Shown here: one piece after another, positions 29,945-41,018 of the stretch
Layout of the letters: each line of letters begins with the position of its first letter
How positions within the stretch are numbered: the first letter of the stretch is position 1
Assembly (NCBI RefSeq): GCF_016807805.1
Contig: NZ_CP063362.1
Coordinates: 4,320,501-4,384,500 of the forward strand
Source of the DNA: Xanthobacter dioxanivorans
GTDB lineage: Bacteria; Pseudomonadota; Alphaproteobacteria; Rhizobiales; Xanthobacteraceae
Direction of reading: 5' to 3'
Length of the DNA: 64,000 nucleotides
The notes under the pieces: generated by a model
Told to the model about the DNA's origin: nothing
Seen by the model: the letters and a program-made list of their open reading frames with translations, nothing else
The model's database searches: none
Position numbers and translations under genes: made by a program

Positions 29945-29976
29945 GGGTCCCGCGGGGCAAGGGACCCGCGGGACCC
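29945..29976. other. 12-bp perfect hairpin in the DUF4239/sdhE divergent region
   Basis: The gap 29808-30111 holds GGGTCCCGCGGG and its exact inverse CCCGCGGGACCC around an 8-base loop. There is no T run, so it is not a simple terminator. It may shape the 5' leader of sdhE-mfd. I see no gene in this gap. Confidence 0.45.
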
Positions 29977-30111
29977 CGTGCGCCGAAGCCGAGGGACGGC
30001 CGCCTCGTGCCCGCGCCAGCGCGCCCCACTGGCCAAACCCGCCCCGATGCCCCTATATGCCGGCCACGGACGGGCTTTTTGGCCCGGCCGACGCCGTGCT
30101 TTGGAGGCATC

Positions 30112-30408
30112 ATGTCGGGCTTAACCAGGTCCAGCGACGGGCTGGACGAGCGGCGCCGCCGCATCCTGTTCCGCGCCTGGCACCGCGGCATGCGGGAGAT
30201 GGACCTCATCCTCGGCAATTTCGCCAATGCCGAGATCGAGACCCTGTCCGACCCGGACCTCGACGCCTTCGAGGAACTGCTCGAGCCCGAGGACCAGACG
30301 GTCTTCTCGTGGATCAGCGGCACCGAGCCGATCCCGCCGGAATACGACACGCCGCTCTTCGCCCAGATCCGGGCGTTCCACCTTTCCGGGCGCGGCCTGC
30401 CGGATTGA
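30112..30408 (+). CDS. sdhE: Succinate dehydrogenase assembly factor SdhE
   Basis: A 98-residue helical protein with the RGxxE signature (HRGMREMDLILGNFA, near residue 23) that helps flavin attachment to SdhA. The downstream WISGTEPIPPEYDT is typical of the family. The ATG has TTGGAGGCATC before it. It is followed by mfd after 43 bp, a gene pair common in alphaproteobacteria, so they are probably one operon. Confidence 0.92.
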   Translation: MSGLTRSSDGLDERRRRILFRAWHRGMREMDLILGNFANAEIETLSDPDLDAFEELLEPEDQTVFSWISGTEPIPPEYDTPLFAQIRAFHLSGRGLPD

Positions 30409-30451
30409 GCCGGGCCCGCGCCCCACGACACCGCCGTCCCGGAGTTTCCCC

Positions 30452-33400
30452 TTGAAGCGTCCCCAGCCCCTCGCCGATGCGCTGGCCGAAGGCCGACCGC
30501 TCATCCTCTCCCGCGTCGCTGACGGCATGGAGGGCATGGTGGTGGCGGACCTTGCCCGCTCCATCGCCGCGCAGAAAAACGCACCCTGGCCGAGCCTGAC
30601 GATGGTGTGCCGCGACGGGCAGCGCATGGCGGCCGTGGAGCGGGGCCTTGCCTTCTTCGCCCCGGAGCTGGAGGTGATTTCCTTCCCCTCGTGGGACTGC
30701 CTGCCCTACGACCGCGCCTCGCCGAACGCCGCCATCGTGGCGCGGCGCATGGCGGCGCTGGCGAAGCTCGCGCGCGTCAAGGGCGGGGCGGCGAGCGTGC
30801 TGCTCACCACCGTCAACGCCACGGTGCAGCGCGTGCCGGCCAAGGGGCTCGTCGCGGCCCAGTCGCTGGTGGCCGCGCCGGGCAACGCCATCGCCCTCGA
30901 CGGCATCGTCGAATGGGCCGAGCAGAACGGCTTCCTGCGCACGCCCACGGTCCGCGACACCGGCGAATACGCGGTGCGCGGCGGCCTGATCGACCTCTTC
31001 CCGCCCGGCCTCGATGCGCCCATCCGCCTCGATTTCTTCGGCGAGACGCTGGAAACCATCCGTGCCTTCGATCCCGAGACCCAGCGCACCACCGGGCAGG
31101 TGCGGTCCCTGGAGCTGGTGCCAATGGCCGAGTTCCAGCTGACCACCGACACCATGCGGCGCTTCCGCATGGCTTATGTGGCCGCCTTCGGCGCCGCGCA
31201 GAAGGGCGACACCCTCTATGAGGCGGTGAGCGAGGGCCGGCGCCACGCCGGCATGGAGCACTGGCTCCCGCTCTTCCACGAGCGCATGGACACGCTGTTC
31301 GACTATATCGAGGGCGGCACGCTGCTCCTTGATTCGTTGCTGGAGGAGGCGGCCGGCGAGCGCATCGCCCAGATCGCCGACTATTACGAGGCGCGCAAGT
31401 CGGCGCAGGACCAGCGGGGCGGCCCGGTCTACAATCCGCTGCCGCCGGACAAGCTGTATCTGGCCGGTCCCGAATGGAACAAGCGCATCGCCCGGATGCG
31501 CCTTGCCCGCCTCAGCCCGTTCGCCGTGCCGGAGAATGCGGACGGCCGCGCCATCGACCTCGGCGGCACGCAGGGCCGCTCGTTTGCCGCCGAGCGGGCG
31601 GAGACCGAGGGCAACGTCTTCGACGCCGCCGTCGCCCATGTGCGGGACCTGCAGAAGACCAAGAAGGTCATCCTCGCCGGCTGGTCCGAGGGCTCGCGCG
31701 AGCGGCTCGGCACGGTGCTTGCCGACCACGGGCTGAAGGGCGCCGCCGCCATCTCCCGCTTCGACAGCCTCTCCGCCTTGCCGAAGACGCAGGCGGCGCT
31801 GGCCGTGTTCGGGCTGGAGGCGGGGTTCGAGACGCCGGACTTCGCCGTCATCGGCGAGCAGGACATCCTCGGCGACCGCCTGGTGCGCCCCAAGCGCAAG
31901 GCGCGCCGGCCGCAGGACGTGCTCACGGAATTGACCGCGCTCACCGCCGGCGACCTCGTGGTGCACGTGGACCACGGCATCGGCCGCTTCGTCGGCCTGA
32001 AGACCGTGGAGGCCATGGGCGCCCCCCACGATTGCCTGGAGATCCATTATGCCGGCGGCGACAAGCTGTTCCTGCCGGTGGAGAACCTGGAGCTCCTGAG
32101 CCGCTACGGCTCGGAGGACACCGAGGCCCAGCTCGACAAGCTGGGCGGCGGGGCCTGGCAGGCGCGCAAGGCGCGGATGAAGAAGCGCATCCGCGAGATG
32201 GCCTCCGAGCTGATCAAGATCGCCGCCCAGCGCCAGCTCGGCGAGGCGCCGAAGCTGGTGCCCGCCATGGGCCTCTACGACGAGTTCCGCGCCCGCTTCC
32301 CCTACGAGGAGACGGACGACCAGGAAGCCGCCATCGACTCGGTGCTGGACGACCTCGCCTCCGGCCACCCCATGGATCGGCTGATCTGCGGCGACGTGGG
32401 CTTCGGCAAGACGGAAGTCGCCCTGCGGGCCGCCTTCGCCGTGGCGCTCTCCGGCAAGCAGGTGGCGGTGGTGGTGCCCACCACGCTGCTTGCCCGCCAG
32501 CATTTCAAGACCTTCTCCGATCGCTTCCACGGCCTGCCGGTGAACGTCGCCCAGGCGTCGCGGATGGTGACGGGCAAGGACCTGGCCGCGGTGAAGAAGG
32601 GTCTTGCCGATGGCGCCGTCGACATCGTGGTGGGAACCCACGCACTGCTGGGCAAGGCCATCCACTTCAAGGACCTCGGCCTCGTCATCGTGGACGAGGA
32701 GCAGCATTTCGGCGTCTCCCACAAGGAGCGGCTGAAGCAGCTGCGGGCCGAGGTGCATGTGCTCACCCTCACCGCGACGCCCATCCCGCGCACCCTGCAA
32801 CTGGCCATGACCGGGGTGCGCGAGCTCTCCATCATCGCCACCCCGCCGGTGGACCGGCTCGCGGTGCGCACCTTCATCACGCCGTTCGATGCATTGATCG
32901 TGCGCGAGGCGCTGCTGCGCGAGCGCTATCGCGGCGGGCAGAGCTTCTACGTGGTGCCGCGCATCGAGGACCTAGCCGAGGTGCGCGAGTTCCTTGCCGC
33001 CTCGGTTCCGGAGGTGAAGGTGGCGGTGGCTCACGGCCAGCTGGCGGCCGGGGCGCTCGAAGACATCATGACCGCCTTCTATGACGGCCAGTACGACGTG
33101 CTGCTCTCCACCACCATCGTGGAGAGCGGCCTCGACGTGCCCAACGCCAACACCCTCATCGTGCACCGGGCCGACATGTTCGGCCTCGCCCAGCTCTACC
33201 AGCTGCGCGGGCGCGTCGGCCGGGCCAAGGCGCGGGCCTATGCCATCTTCACCGTGCCGGCGACGAAGCCCATCACCGCGCAGGCGGAACGGCGGCTGAA
33301 GGTGTTGCAGTCGCTGGAGACGCTGGGCGCCGGCTTCCAGCTGGCGAGCCACGACCTCGACATCCGTGGCGCCGGCAACCTTTTGGGCGACGAGCAGTCC

Positions 33401-33958
33401 GGCCATATCAAGGAAGTGGGCTACGAGCTGTACCAGGAGATGCTGCAGGAGGCGATCGCCCACCTCAAGGCCGGCATCACCGACTATGTGGACGACAAGT
33501 GGTCGCCCAATATCACCATCGGCATGCCGGTGCTGATCCCCGAGGACTACGTGGCCGACCTGCACGTGCGCCTCGCCCTCTACCGGCGCCTCGCGGACAT
33601 TCAGGACGACGCGGAGATCGACGCCTTCGGGGCGGAGCTGGTGGACCGCTTCGGCCCGACGCCGGAGGAGGTGGGCCAGCTGCTCCAGCTCACCCAGATC
33701 AAGGCGCTGGCCCGCAAGGCCAATGTGGAGAAGGTGGATTCCGGGCCGAAGGGCGTGGTGTTCGGCTTCCGCGACAACGAGTTCGCCGACCCCTCGGGCC
33801 TGGTGAAGCTGATCGGGCAGGAGGGGAGCCTGGCCAAGGTGCGCCCCGACTTCAAGGTGGTGTTCCTGCGCGACTGGCCCACCGCCGAAGCGCGGCTGAA
33901 GGGCACGCTGGTGGTGCTGAAGAAGCTCGCCGCGCTGGCGGTCAAGAAGGGACTGTGA
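30452..33958 (+). CDS. mfd: Transcription-repair coupling factor Mfd
   Basis: A 1168-residue ATPase that removes stalled RNA polymerase and recruits UvrA. The UvrB-like N-terminal module (residues 1-350) includes FPSWDCLPYDRASPN. The CarD-like RNA polymerase-interaction domain is near 500-560 (GDLVVHVDHGIGRFVGL). The translocase motor has Walker A GDVGFGKTEVALRAAF near 650, Walker B IVDEEQHFG, and TATPIPRTLQLA. The C-terminal TRCF domain follows. The TTG start has GGAG eight bases upstream and fits the expected N-terminus. Confidence 0.96.
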   Translation: MKRPQPLADALAEGRPLILSRVADGMEGMVVADLARSIAAQKNAPWPSLTMVCRDGQRMAAVERGLAFFAPELEVISFPSWDCLPYDRASPNAAIVARRMAALAKLARVKGGAASVLLTTVNATVQRVPAKGLVAAQSLVAAPGNAIALDGIVEWAEQNGFLRTPTVRDTGEYAVRGGLIDLFPPGLDAPIRLDFFGETLETIRAFDPETQRTTGQVRSLELVPMAEFQLTTDTMRRFRMAYVAAFGAAQKGDTLYEAVSEGRRHAGMEHWLPLFHERMDTLFDYIEGGTLLLDSLLEEAAGERIAQIADYYEARKSAQDQRGGPVYNPLPPDKLYLAGPEWNKRIARMRLARLSPFAVPENADGRAIDLGGTQGRSFAAERAETEGNVFDAAVAHVRDLQKTKKVILAGWSEGSRERLGTVLADHGLKGAAAISRFDSLSALPKTQAALAVFGLEAGFETPDFAVIGEQDILGDRLVRPKRKARRPQDVLTELTALTAGDLVVHVDHGIGRFVGLKTVEAMGAPHDCLEIHYAGGDKLFLPVENLELLSRYGSEDTEAQLDKLGGGAWQARKARMKKRIREMASELIKIAAQRQLGEAPKLVPAMGLYDEFRARFPYEETDDQEAAIDSVLDDLASGHPMDRLICGDVGFGKTEVALRAAFAVALSGKQVAVVVPTTLLARQHFKTFSDRFHGLPVNVAQASRMVTGKDLAAVKKGLADGAVDIVVGTHALLGKAIHFKDLGLVIVDEEQHFGVSHKERLKQLRAEVHVLTLTATPIPRTLQLAMTGVRELSIIATPPVDRLAVRTFITPFDALIVREALLRERYRGGQSFYVVPRIEDLAEVREFLAASVPEVKVAVAHGQLAAGALEDIMTAFYDGQYDVLLSTTIVESGLDVPNANTLIVHRADMFGLAQLYQLRGRVGRAKARAYAIFTVPATKPITAQAERRLKVLQSLETLGAGFQLASHDLDIRGAGNLLGDEQSGHIKEVGYELYQEMLQEAIAHLKAGITDYVDDKWSPNITIGMPVLIPEDYVADLHVRLALYRRLADIQDDAEIDAFGAELVDRFGPTPEEVGQLLQLTQIKALARKANVEKVDSGPKGVVFGFRDNEFADPSGLVKLIGQEGSLAKVRPDFKVVFLRDWPTAEARLKGTLVVLKKLAALAVKKGL

Positions 33959-34014
33959 AACGCATCCGGCCCGACGCGCTGGCGCCGGGCCGGGACATGG
34001 GATGACCGCCCGGC

Positions 34015-34353
34015 TTACTTGACGCCCAGCACGCCGCCGACGGCGCCGCCCACGGCACCCACGGTCCCGCCGACCACGGCGCCCACCGGGCCCGCCGCCT
34101 TCTCGCCGGCGCGGGCGCCTTCCTGCGCACCGGTGCCGGTGCCCTTGACCCCGCCGGCCACGCCACCGGCCACGCCGCCACCGACGCCGCCGACCGTGCC
34201 GCCAACCACGCCGCCCACCGGGCCGGCCGCCTTGTCACCCACGTTCGCGCCCGCATTGGCGCCCTGTTCGGCGCCCTTGACCACGCCCTGCGCGAATGCC
34301 GCGGTGGGGGCGAGAGCCAGGAAAAGGGCTGCCGCAGCAATGGTCGTCTTCAT
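34015..34353 (-). CDS. Secreted glycine-zipper protein
   Basis: A 112-residue protein. A signal peptide of 22 residues (MKTTIAAAALFLALAPTAAFA) precedes a Gly/Val/Ala region built of two related halves. The first contains DKAAGPVGGVVGGTVGGVGG, the second EKAAGPVGAVVGGTVGAVGG. The GxxxG spacing is that of glycine-zipper membrane-inserting segments. The halves are joined by KGTGTGAQEGARAG. Function unknown; an outer-membrane or periplasmic structural role is an inference. The ATG at 34353 is preceded by AAAGGATCAGCC. Confidence 0.75.
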   Translation of the reverse strand: MKTTIAAAALFLALAPTAAFAQGVVKGAEQGANAGANVGDKAAGPVGGVVGGTVGGVGGGVAGGVAGGVKGTGTGAQEGARAGEKAAGPVGAVVGGTVGAVGGAVGGVLGVK

Positions 34354-34549
34354 GGCTGATCCTTTCATGTTCGACAGATGCCGCACCGGTGCCGATGGCG
34401 AAAAAACGTCTCGGCCGTGCGCGCGATCCTCCGGGCTTCGTCGATCAACTGGCCCTGGGTCAACATAACCCGGCCGAAGCGTGGCCGCCACCGGCCCCGT
34501 CAATTCTCAGGGACGGGTTGGTTTGACCTTCAGCCGGACGAACGGCGAC

Positions 34550-34859
34550 GGGGACGCCCCGGACAGGCCGGGGCGTGACCGCGGTGCTTTCGGATCGGAT
34601 GCGCCGCCGCCTCCAGCCGCAGGCTATGCCCCCTCTCCCCTTGTGGGAGAGGGTTGGGGTGAGGGGTGGCACGGCGCCGGGAAACAGGGCGCAAACGGAG
34701 AAACCGGCCCCCTCACCCCCGTCCCCTCTCCCGCGAGGGGAGAGGGGAGGAGCGCCGCGTGTGCGGCACGGGAGGTGCCCGTCGCCCCATGCAACCGTCA
34801 TCCCCCGGCCTGTCCGCGCCGGCGGAACCGTGGACGCCCCGGACGAGCCGGGGCATGAC
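34550..34859. repeat. Cluster of dispersed intergenic palindromes
   Basis: The gene-free stretch 34354-34920 holds three palindromic units. The first is CGCCCCGG/CCGGGGCG at 34555-34575. The second, around 34628-34760, pairs CCCCTCTCCCC and GGGAGAGGG blocks with a mirror CTCCCGCGAGGGGAGAGG. The third is a two-ended element at 34797-34859 with GTCATCCCCCGGC and GCCGGGGCATGAC ends. Relatives lie at 15825-15982, 60844-60877 and 63682-63702. No gene is visible among them. Confidence 0.7.
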
Positions 34860-34879
34860 CGCGGTTTAATGCCGATTGC

Positions 34880-34913
34880 GAAACGAAAACGGCCGAGCAA
34901 GCTGCCCGGCCGT
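34880..34913 (-). terminator. Probable terminator of the groESL operon
   Basis: On the minus strand ACGGCCG and CGGCCGT (34913-34907 and 34895-34889) form a stem around GGCAGCTTGCT, followed by TTTCGTTTCG. It lies beyond the 90-bp tandem array, so the array is likely transcribed as part of the groEL 3' untranslated region. Confidence 0.75.
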
Positions 34914-34925
34914 CTCCATTTCTTT

Positions 34926-35277
34926 CCATGCCGCCGCCCGAGCAAACCGGCATGCCGGTTTGCGTCACGAGAAGACTCGCCGGGCGGCGTCAGGCACTCT
35001 GCCTGGATCAGAAGTCCATGCCGCCGCCCGAGCAAACCGGCATGCCGGTTTGCGTCACGAGAAGACTCGCCGGGCGGCGTCAGGCACTCTGCCTGGATCA
35101 GAAGTCCATGCCGCCGCCCGAGCAAACCGGCATGCCGGTTTGCGTCACGAGAAGACTCGCCGGGCGGCGTCAGGCACTCTGCCTGGATCAGAAGTCCATG
35201 CCGCCGCCCGAGCAAACCGGCATGCCGGTTTGCGTCACGAGAAGACTCGCCGGGCGGCGTCAGGCACTCTGCCTGGA

Positions 35278-35280
<3 letters not shown>
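34926..35280 (-). repeat. Four 90-bp tandem repeats in the groEL 3' region
   Basis: Units are 35191-35280, 35101-35190, 35011-35100 and 34926-35010 (the last lacks five bases at its edge), with no mismatch between them. Each unit holds a perfect 22-bp palindrome (for example 35212-35233, core AAACCGGCATGCCGGTTT). It also holds outer arms CGCCGCCCG/CGGGCGGCG and a small CAGGCA-ctc-TGCCTG hairpin. Its first 20 bases equal the final 20 coding bases of groEL (35281-35300, the GGGMDF codons). The groEL stop itself lies at the edge of the first unit. The unit length is divisible by three, so reading phase is kept across copies. Confidence 0.95.
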
Positions 35281-36942
<1,662 letters not shown>

Positions 36943-36970
36943 TCAGGAATTCAAGCGAGGGAAGGCGCGC

Positions 36971-37285
36971 TCAGGCGGCCTTCTTGGCGCCGGCAGGAGC
37001 GTCGAGCACGCCGAGGATGTCGCTCTCCTTCATGATGAGCAGATCCTGGCCGTCGATCTTGACCTCGGTGCCGGACCACTTGCCGAACAGCACGATGTCA
37101 CCGGCCTTCACGTCGAGGGCGACGATCTCGCCCTTCTCGTTGCGGGCGCCGGAGCCCACGGCGATCACTTCGCCCTGCTGCGGCTTTTCCTTCGCCGTAT
37201 CGGGAATGATGATGCCGCCGGCGGACTTCGCTTCGGCGTCGATGCGCTTCACAACCACGCGGTCGTGCAGAGGACGGAAACCCAT
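36971..37285 (-). CDS. groES: Co-chaperonin GroES
   Basis: A 104-residue cap protein of GroEL. It begins [22 protein letters not shown]. The mobile loop follows ([17 protein letters not shown], with the IIIP contact). Later are [21 protein letters not shown] and a short Ala/Lys tail. The ATG was chosen because ACCGGAGGTTTCCCG stands before it; upstream in-frame codons would include the CIRCE region. It is the first gene of the operon. Confidence 0.97.
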   Translation of the reverse strand: MGFRPLHDRVVVKRIDAEAKSAGGIIIPDTAKEKPQQGEVIAVGSGARNEKGEIVALDVKAGDIVLFGKWSGTEVKIDGQDLLIMKESDILGVLDAPAGAKKAA

Positions 37286-37395
37286 CGGGAAACCTCCGGT
37301 TTGATGCTTCTTTTCAAGGCGCGGGCACCCCTGCGCCCGGCCCGAACGCGATCTAAGGGCCTTGTTTTCGTCCCGCAAGGGGCCGGACGAAAAAT

Positions 37396-37422
37396 TTAGC
37401 ACTCGCCGTGCGGGAGTGCTAG
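37396..37422 (-). promoter_or_regulatory. CIRCE operator of groESL
   Basis: TTAGCACTC, a 9-base spacer and GAGTGCTAG match the CIRCE consensus (TTAGCACTC-N9-GAGTGCTAA) with a single end mismatch. It lies 111 bp upstream of groES. HrcA should repress groESL through it. The rest of the gap (37286-37672) holds a further palindrome near usg and no gene. Confidence 0.95.
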
Positions 37423-37593
37423 CAGCGCCGGAACGCGAGGAAAATCAAAGGCGGGTCGCGTGCGAGGCGGTCCGGACAGGGCTCGGCGCCCGAGCGGGGC
37501 CGGTTGTCAGCAGTCTCCGCTATGCGCTGCTAGCCCTTTGTTTTTGCAAGAAGAAACTAAACTTTAGCCTTGGCGGGACGAAACTCTGGAGCC

Positions 37594-37607
37594 GACAATG
37601 CATTGTC
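37594..37607. promoter_or_regulatory. 14-bp palindrome upstream of usg
   Basis: GACAATGCATTGTC is a perfect palindrome 65 bp before the usg start. It is AT-richer than its surroundings, which suits an operator, but no regulator can be assigned. Confidence 0.35.
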
Positions 37608-37672
37608 TGGTCCCGGCGTATCCCGCGGCTGGCTGCGGGACCTCCGGGTTCGGGGATATGGAGGTGTGACCC

Positions 37673-38005
37673 ATGGTAACCCGTTCATCCCAAGGGGCCC
37701 CGGTGACTCAATCGTCCCTGGGGGCCCGCTCGTCCCAGGTGTCGCGCGACTTCGCCTTGCAGATGGAGGGCTACGGCCTCGCCACGGCCGAGATCCTCTA
37801 CCGCATGCCCGACCATCCCAGCCTTCTTCAGACCTATCTCTGGCAGGAATACGACCTCTGCCCGAAGTTCCCCGAGCTCAACCGGTTCCTGGACTTCTGG
37901 AAACGGGAGATCGAGGGGCGGCTGCATTCGGTGCGGGTGGCCCATTGCGGCCTCATCAAGCCGGCGGAGCTGAGGTCGGTGGACGGGATGTTCCTGCTCA
38001 ACTGA
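37673..38005 (+). CDS. usg: Usg family protein
   Basis: A 110-residue protein. From about residue 24 it matches the alphaproteobacterial Usg family (VSRDFALQMEGYGLATAEILYRMPDHPSLLQTYLWQEYDL, recognised by TAEILYRMPDH and WQEYDL). The C-terminal LIKPAELRSVDG is also typical. In Caulobacter a homologue lies upstream of trp genes; its role is unproven. The first 23 residues are extra relative to the family and rich in Ser/Gln, so translation may start later. Confidence 0.88.
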   Translation: MVTRSSQGAPVTQSSLGARSSQVSRDFALQMEGYGLATAEILYRMPDHPSLLQTYLWQEYDLCPKFPELNRFLDFWKREIEGRLHSVRVAHCGLIKPAELRSVDGMFLLN

Positions 38006-38127
38006 CGCGCCCGAAGGCCCGACGCACGCCTGTCGCAACCGGATAACACCCGGCTGTCGCCGCCTGCGCCTAGCCTTTCCTCCGAAGCCGGCGGCCGGTG
38101 CGGCCGCGGCCAGCGGGGAGAATGCGG

Positions 38128-38709
38128 ATGCCGGGCAAGCGCATTTTGATGATCGTCGGGGATTTCGGCGAGGACTACGAGATCATGGTGCCGTTCCAGG
38201 CGCTGCTGGCGGTGGGGCACGCGGTGGATTCGGTCTGTCCGGGCAAGAAGGCCGGCGACAAGGTCGCCACCGCCATCCACGATTTCGAGGGCCACCAGAC
38301 CTATACCGAGAAGCCGGGCCACCTTTTCACGCTCAATGCCACCTTCGCGGCGGTTGATCCCGCGGACTACGACGCGCTGCTGGTGCCGGGCGGGCGGGCG
38401 CCGGAATACCTGCGGCTCGATCCGGCGGTGATCGCCGCGGTGCGCCACTTCTTCGACGCCGGCAAGCCGGTGGCCGCCATCTGCCACGGCGCCCAGCTCC
38501 TCGCCGCCGCCCGCGTCCTCGAGGGGCGCACCTGCTCGGCCTATCCGGCGTGCCGGCCAGAGGTGGAGCTGGCCGGCGGCACCTATGCCGACATTCCCGT
38601 CGATGCCGCCGTCACCGAAGGCAACCTCGTGAGCGCGCCCGCCTGGCCGGCCCATCCGGCCTTTGTCGCGCAGTTCCTTGCCCTATTGGGCACGCGCATC
38701 TCCCATTGA
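38128..38709 (+). CDS. DJ-1/PfpI family protein
   Basis: A 193-residue class I glutamine amidotransferase-like protein. The early acidic residue lies in [13 protein letters not shown]. The nucleophile elbow is [16 protein letters not shown] near residue 112 (Cys followed by His). The [12 protein letters not shown] loop is near residue 80. Relatives include glyoxalase III/deglycase-type and intracellular protease PfpI proteins. The activity here is not determined. The second ATG is preferred as GGGGAG stands eight bases before it; an ATG 6 bp earlier is possible. Confidence 0.88.
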   Translation: MPGKRILMIVGDFGEDYEIMVPFQALLAVGHAVDSVCPGKKAGDKVATAIHDFEGHQTYTEKPGHLFTLNATFAAVDPADYDALLVPGGRAPEYLRLDPAVIAAVRHFFDAGKPVAAICHGAQLLAAARVLEGRTCSAYPACRPEVELAGGTYADIPVDAAVTEGNLVSAPAWPAHPAFVAQFLALLGTRISH

Positions 38710-38836
38710 TCGCTAAATTGCGTTATTGGGAGATCGGGCGGCAAGGGCATGCGCGCTGTGCGGGGGTTCAGCGCGCATGCCCGTCCGCCGCCGTCCGCCC
38801 GGCGAGAGCAAAGCGGGGCGAATAGAGGGTCGCCGC

Positions 38837-39235
38837 ATGTGCCGTTTGTTCGTCGAGGCGGATCCGGCGCTGTGGACCGCGGAAACGCGAGCCCTGCGCC
38901 TCAACGGCTTCTCCACCTCGGTGCGGCTGGAGGCCTTCTTCTGGACCGTTCTGGAACAGATCGCCGCGCGCGACGGCCTCACCGTAGGCCGGCTGGTGGC
39001 GCGGCTGCACGACGAGCTGACCGAGGCGGCGGCCGACATCGACAATTTCACCTCCTTCCTGCGGGTGTGCTGCGGACGCTTCCTCGCCTTGCAGGCGGCG
39101 GGCCTCGTGCCGCCGGCGGGGGCCCTGCGCGCGCTCGACGTCTCCTCCATCCTGCGCGCCGAAGGGGCGTCCCGCGACGGCCGGGCCCAGCCGGTTGCCG
39201 CCGCGCGGGGCCGGGGCGCACGGCCGGCGGCATGA
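38837..39235 (+). CDS. Ribbon-helix-helix domain protein
   Basis: A 132-residue protein. Its first 90 residues match an alphaproteobacterial RHH-type family, with the beta strand TRALRLNGFSTSVRLEAFFW, then LEQIAARDGLTVGRLVARLHDEL and NFTSFLRVCCGRFL. The ribbon-helix-helix pattern suggests DNA binding as a dimer. The Ala/Arg-rich end is not conserved. Target unknown. Confidence 0.82.
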   Translation: MCRLFVEADPALWTAETRALRLNGFSTSVRLEAFFWTVLEQIAARDGLTVGRLVARLHDELTEAAADIDNFTSFLRVCCGRFLALQAAGLVPPAGALRALDVSSILRAEGASRDGRAQPVAAARGRGARPAA

Positions 39236-39287
39236 CCGAGGGGAAGGACCATGCCCTGACACTGCCGCTTTCCCGGTGCTATGAGTG

Positions 39288-39914
39288 ATGCGACCACCCA
39301 ACGAGGTCGCCTTGGATCACCGAACACCCAGAACGTCCGAACTGCTTGCCGCCGTCCTCGCCGCCCAGGAGGAGGACAAGGTGGCCATAGGCGATCTTGT
39401 GAACGCCTTGCGGAACCGCGCGTTCGGCATTCTCTTCCTCATCTTCGGCATCCCGAACTGCATTCCCATGCCGCCCGGCATCCCGGTCATCTGCGGCATC
39501 ATCCTCGGCCTCATCGGCCTGCAGATGACCATGGGCCGGCAGGAATTGTGGCTGCCGGACTTCATCGCCCGCCGCACCTTCTCGCGTGCCATGCTGGAGG
39601 CGATCGTCACCAGGTCGCGGCCGTGGATCGAGCGCTTCGAGAACATCTCCCAGCCCCGCTATGAGCAGTTCGCCGGCCCCACCGCCCGGCGCGTGGTGGG
39701 CGCGACGGTGGTGCTGCTGGGCTTCATCCTGCTTCTGCCCATCCCCTTCCTCGGCAACCTGCCGCCCGGCTTCGCCGTGTGCATCTTCGGCCTCGGCCTC
39801 GTGGAGCGGGACGGGCTGGTGATCCTCGCAGGCTTCGGCGCGACGGTGCTGGGGCTGATCGTCACCGCGCTGATGAGCTGGGCCATCTATCAGGGCGCCA
39901 TCGCCATCTTCTGA
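39288..39914 (+). CDS. exoD: ExoD family exopolysaccharide synthesis protein
   Basis: A 208-residue membrane protein with the ExoD pattern. GDLVNALRNRAFGILFLIFGIPNCIPMPPG is near residue 35 (Arg and Pro motif), and three further hydrophobic segments include LPIPFLGNLPPGFAVCIFGLGL near residue 145. In Sinorhizobium exoD mutants are defective in exopolysaccharide and alkali tolerance. The start is uncertain: ATG at 39288 lacks a clear ribosome site, while a TTG 24 bp later has CGAGG before it. queA begins 18 bp downstream. Confidence 0.85.
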   Translation: MRPPNEVALDHRTPRTSELLAAVLAAQEEDKVAIGDLVNALRNRAFGILFLIFGIPNCIPMPPGIPVICGIILGLIGLQMTMGRQELWLPDFIARRTFSRAMLEAIVTRSRPWIERFENISQPRYEQFAGPTARRVVGATVVLLGFILLLPIPFLGNLPPGFAVCIFGLGLVERDGLVILAGFGATVLGLIVTALMSWAIYQGAIAIF

Positions 39915-39932
39915 ACGGTCCTTTCTCCTCCC

Positions 39933-41018
39933 ATGCGTGTCGACGCCTTCGATTTCGAGCTCCCGCCCGAGCGGATCGCCCTGCGCCCCGCCGAGCCGCG
40001 CGAGGCCGCGCGCCTCCTGGTGATTCGTCCGGGCGCCGCGCCCGAGCTGCAGGATGCGCGGGTGGGCGACCTGCCGTCCTTCCTGCGTCCCGGCGACGCG
40101 CTGGTGGTGAACGACACCCGCGTCATCCCCGCCGCCCTCGAAGGCACCCGCTCGCGCGCGGGCGCGAGCACCGTGCGCATCGAGGCGAACCTGGTGAAGC
40201 GGCTCGACGCCGCGCGCTGGACCGCCTTCGCCAAACCGGCGAAGCGCCTCAGGGTGGGCGACGTGGTGCGCTTCGGCGGGGCGGGGGAAACCTGCCTCCT
40301 CGGCACCCTCGATGCCCGGGTGGAGGCCAAGCGCGAGGCCGAGGTGGACTTCGCCTTCGCCTTTTCCGGCCCGGCCCTGGACGAGGCGCTGCAGCAGGTG
40401 GGGCACATGCCCATCCCGCCCTACATCGCGGCGCGCCGGGCGGAGGATGACCGCGACCGCACCGACTACCAGGCCCTGTTCGCCCGCGTCGACGGCTCGG
40501 TGGCCGCGCCCACGGCGAGCCTGCATTTCACCCCGTCGCTGATGGCGGCGATCGAAGCGCGCGGCGTCTCGGTCCACACCGTGACGCTGCACGTGGGGGC
40601 GGGCACCTTCCTGCCGGTGAAGGCGGAGGACACCTCCGGCCACATCATGCATCCCGAATGGGGCGAGGTTTCCGCCGCCACCGCCGCGGCGCTGAACGCC
40701 GCGCGGGCCAAGGGCGGGCGCATCGTCACGGTGGGTTCCACCCCCACGCGCCTGCTGGAAAGCGCGGCGGCGGAGGACGGCACGATCCGGCCGTTCCTCG
40801 GCGAGACGGCCATCTTCATCACCCCCGGCACCCGTTTCCGCGCCGTCGACGCCATGATGACCAACTTCCACCTGCCGCGCTCGACGCTGGTGATGCTGGT
40901 GGCGGCCTTCGTCGGCCACGAAGTGCAGAAGCGCGCCTATGCGCACGCCATCGCGGCGGGCTACCGCTTCTATTCCTATGGCGATGCGTGCCTGCTTCTG
41001 CCAGAAGGCGGCGCATGA
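39933..41018 (+). CDS. queA: S-adenosylmethionine:tRNA ribosyltransferase-isomerase QueA
   Basis: A 361-residue enzyme that moves the ribosyl part of SAM onto preQ1 in tRNA to make epoxyqueuosine. Motifs are [25 protein letters not shown] at the start, [15 protein letters not shown] near residue 55, [12 protein letters not shown] near residue 155, [10 protein letters not shown], and the C-terminal [18 protein letters not shown]. It overlaps tgt by 4 bp (ATGA), so the two are coupled. Confidence 0.95.
   Translation: MRVDAFDFELPPERIALRPAEPREAARLLVIRPGAAPELQDARVGDLPSFLRPGDALVVNDTRVIPAALEGTRSRAGASTVRIEANLVKRLDAARWTAFAKPAKRLRVGDVVRFGGAGETCLLGTLDARVEAKREAEVDFAFAFSGPALDEALQQVGHMPIPPYIAARRAEDDRDRTDYQALFARVDGSVAAPTASLHFTPSLMAAIEARGVSVHTVTLHVGAGTFLPVKAEDTSGHIMHPEWGEVSAATAAALNAARAKGGRIVTVGSTPTRLLESAAAEDGTIRPFLGETAIFITPGTRFRAVDAMMTNFHLPRSTLVMLVAAFVGHEVQKRAYAHAIAAGYRFYSYGDACLLLPEGGA

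Noticed and set aside
30314..32800. 828-codon open frame antisense to mfd
   Set aside because: A shadow of the mfd coding bias with no recognisable domain.
34460..35215. Long minus-strand open frame with 30-residue repeats over the 90-bp array
   Set aside because: It only reflects the 90-bp unit being divisible by three. It has no ribosome site, odd composition and runs through REP-like DNA.
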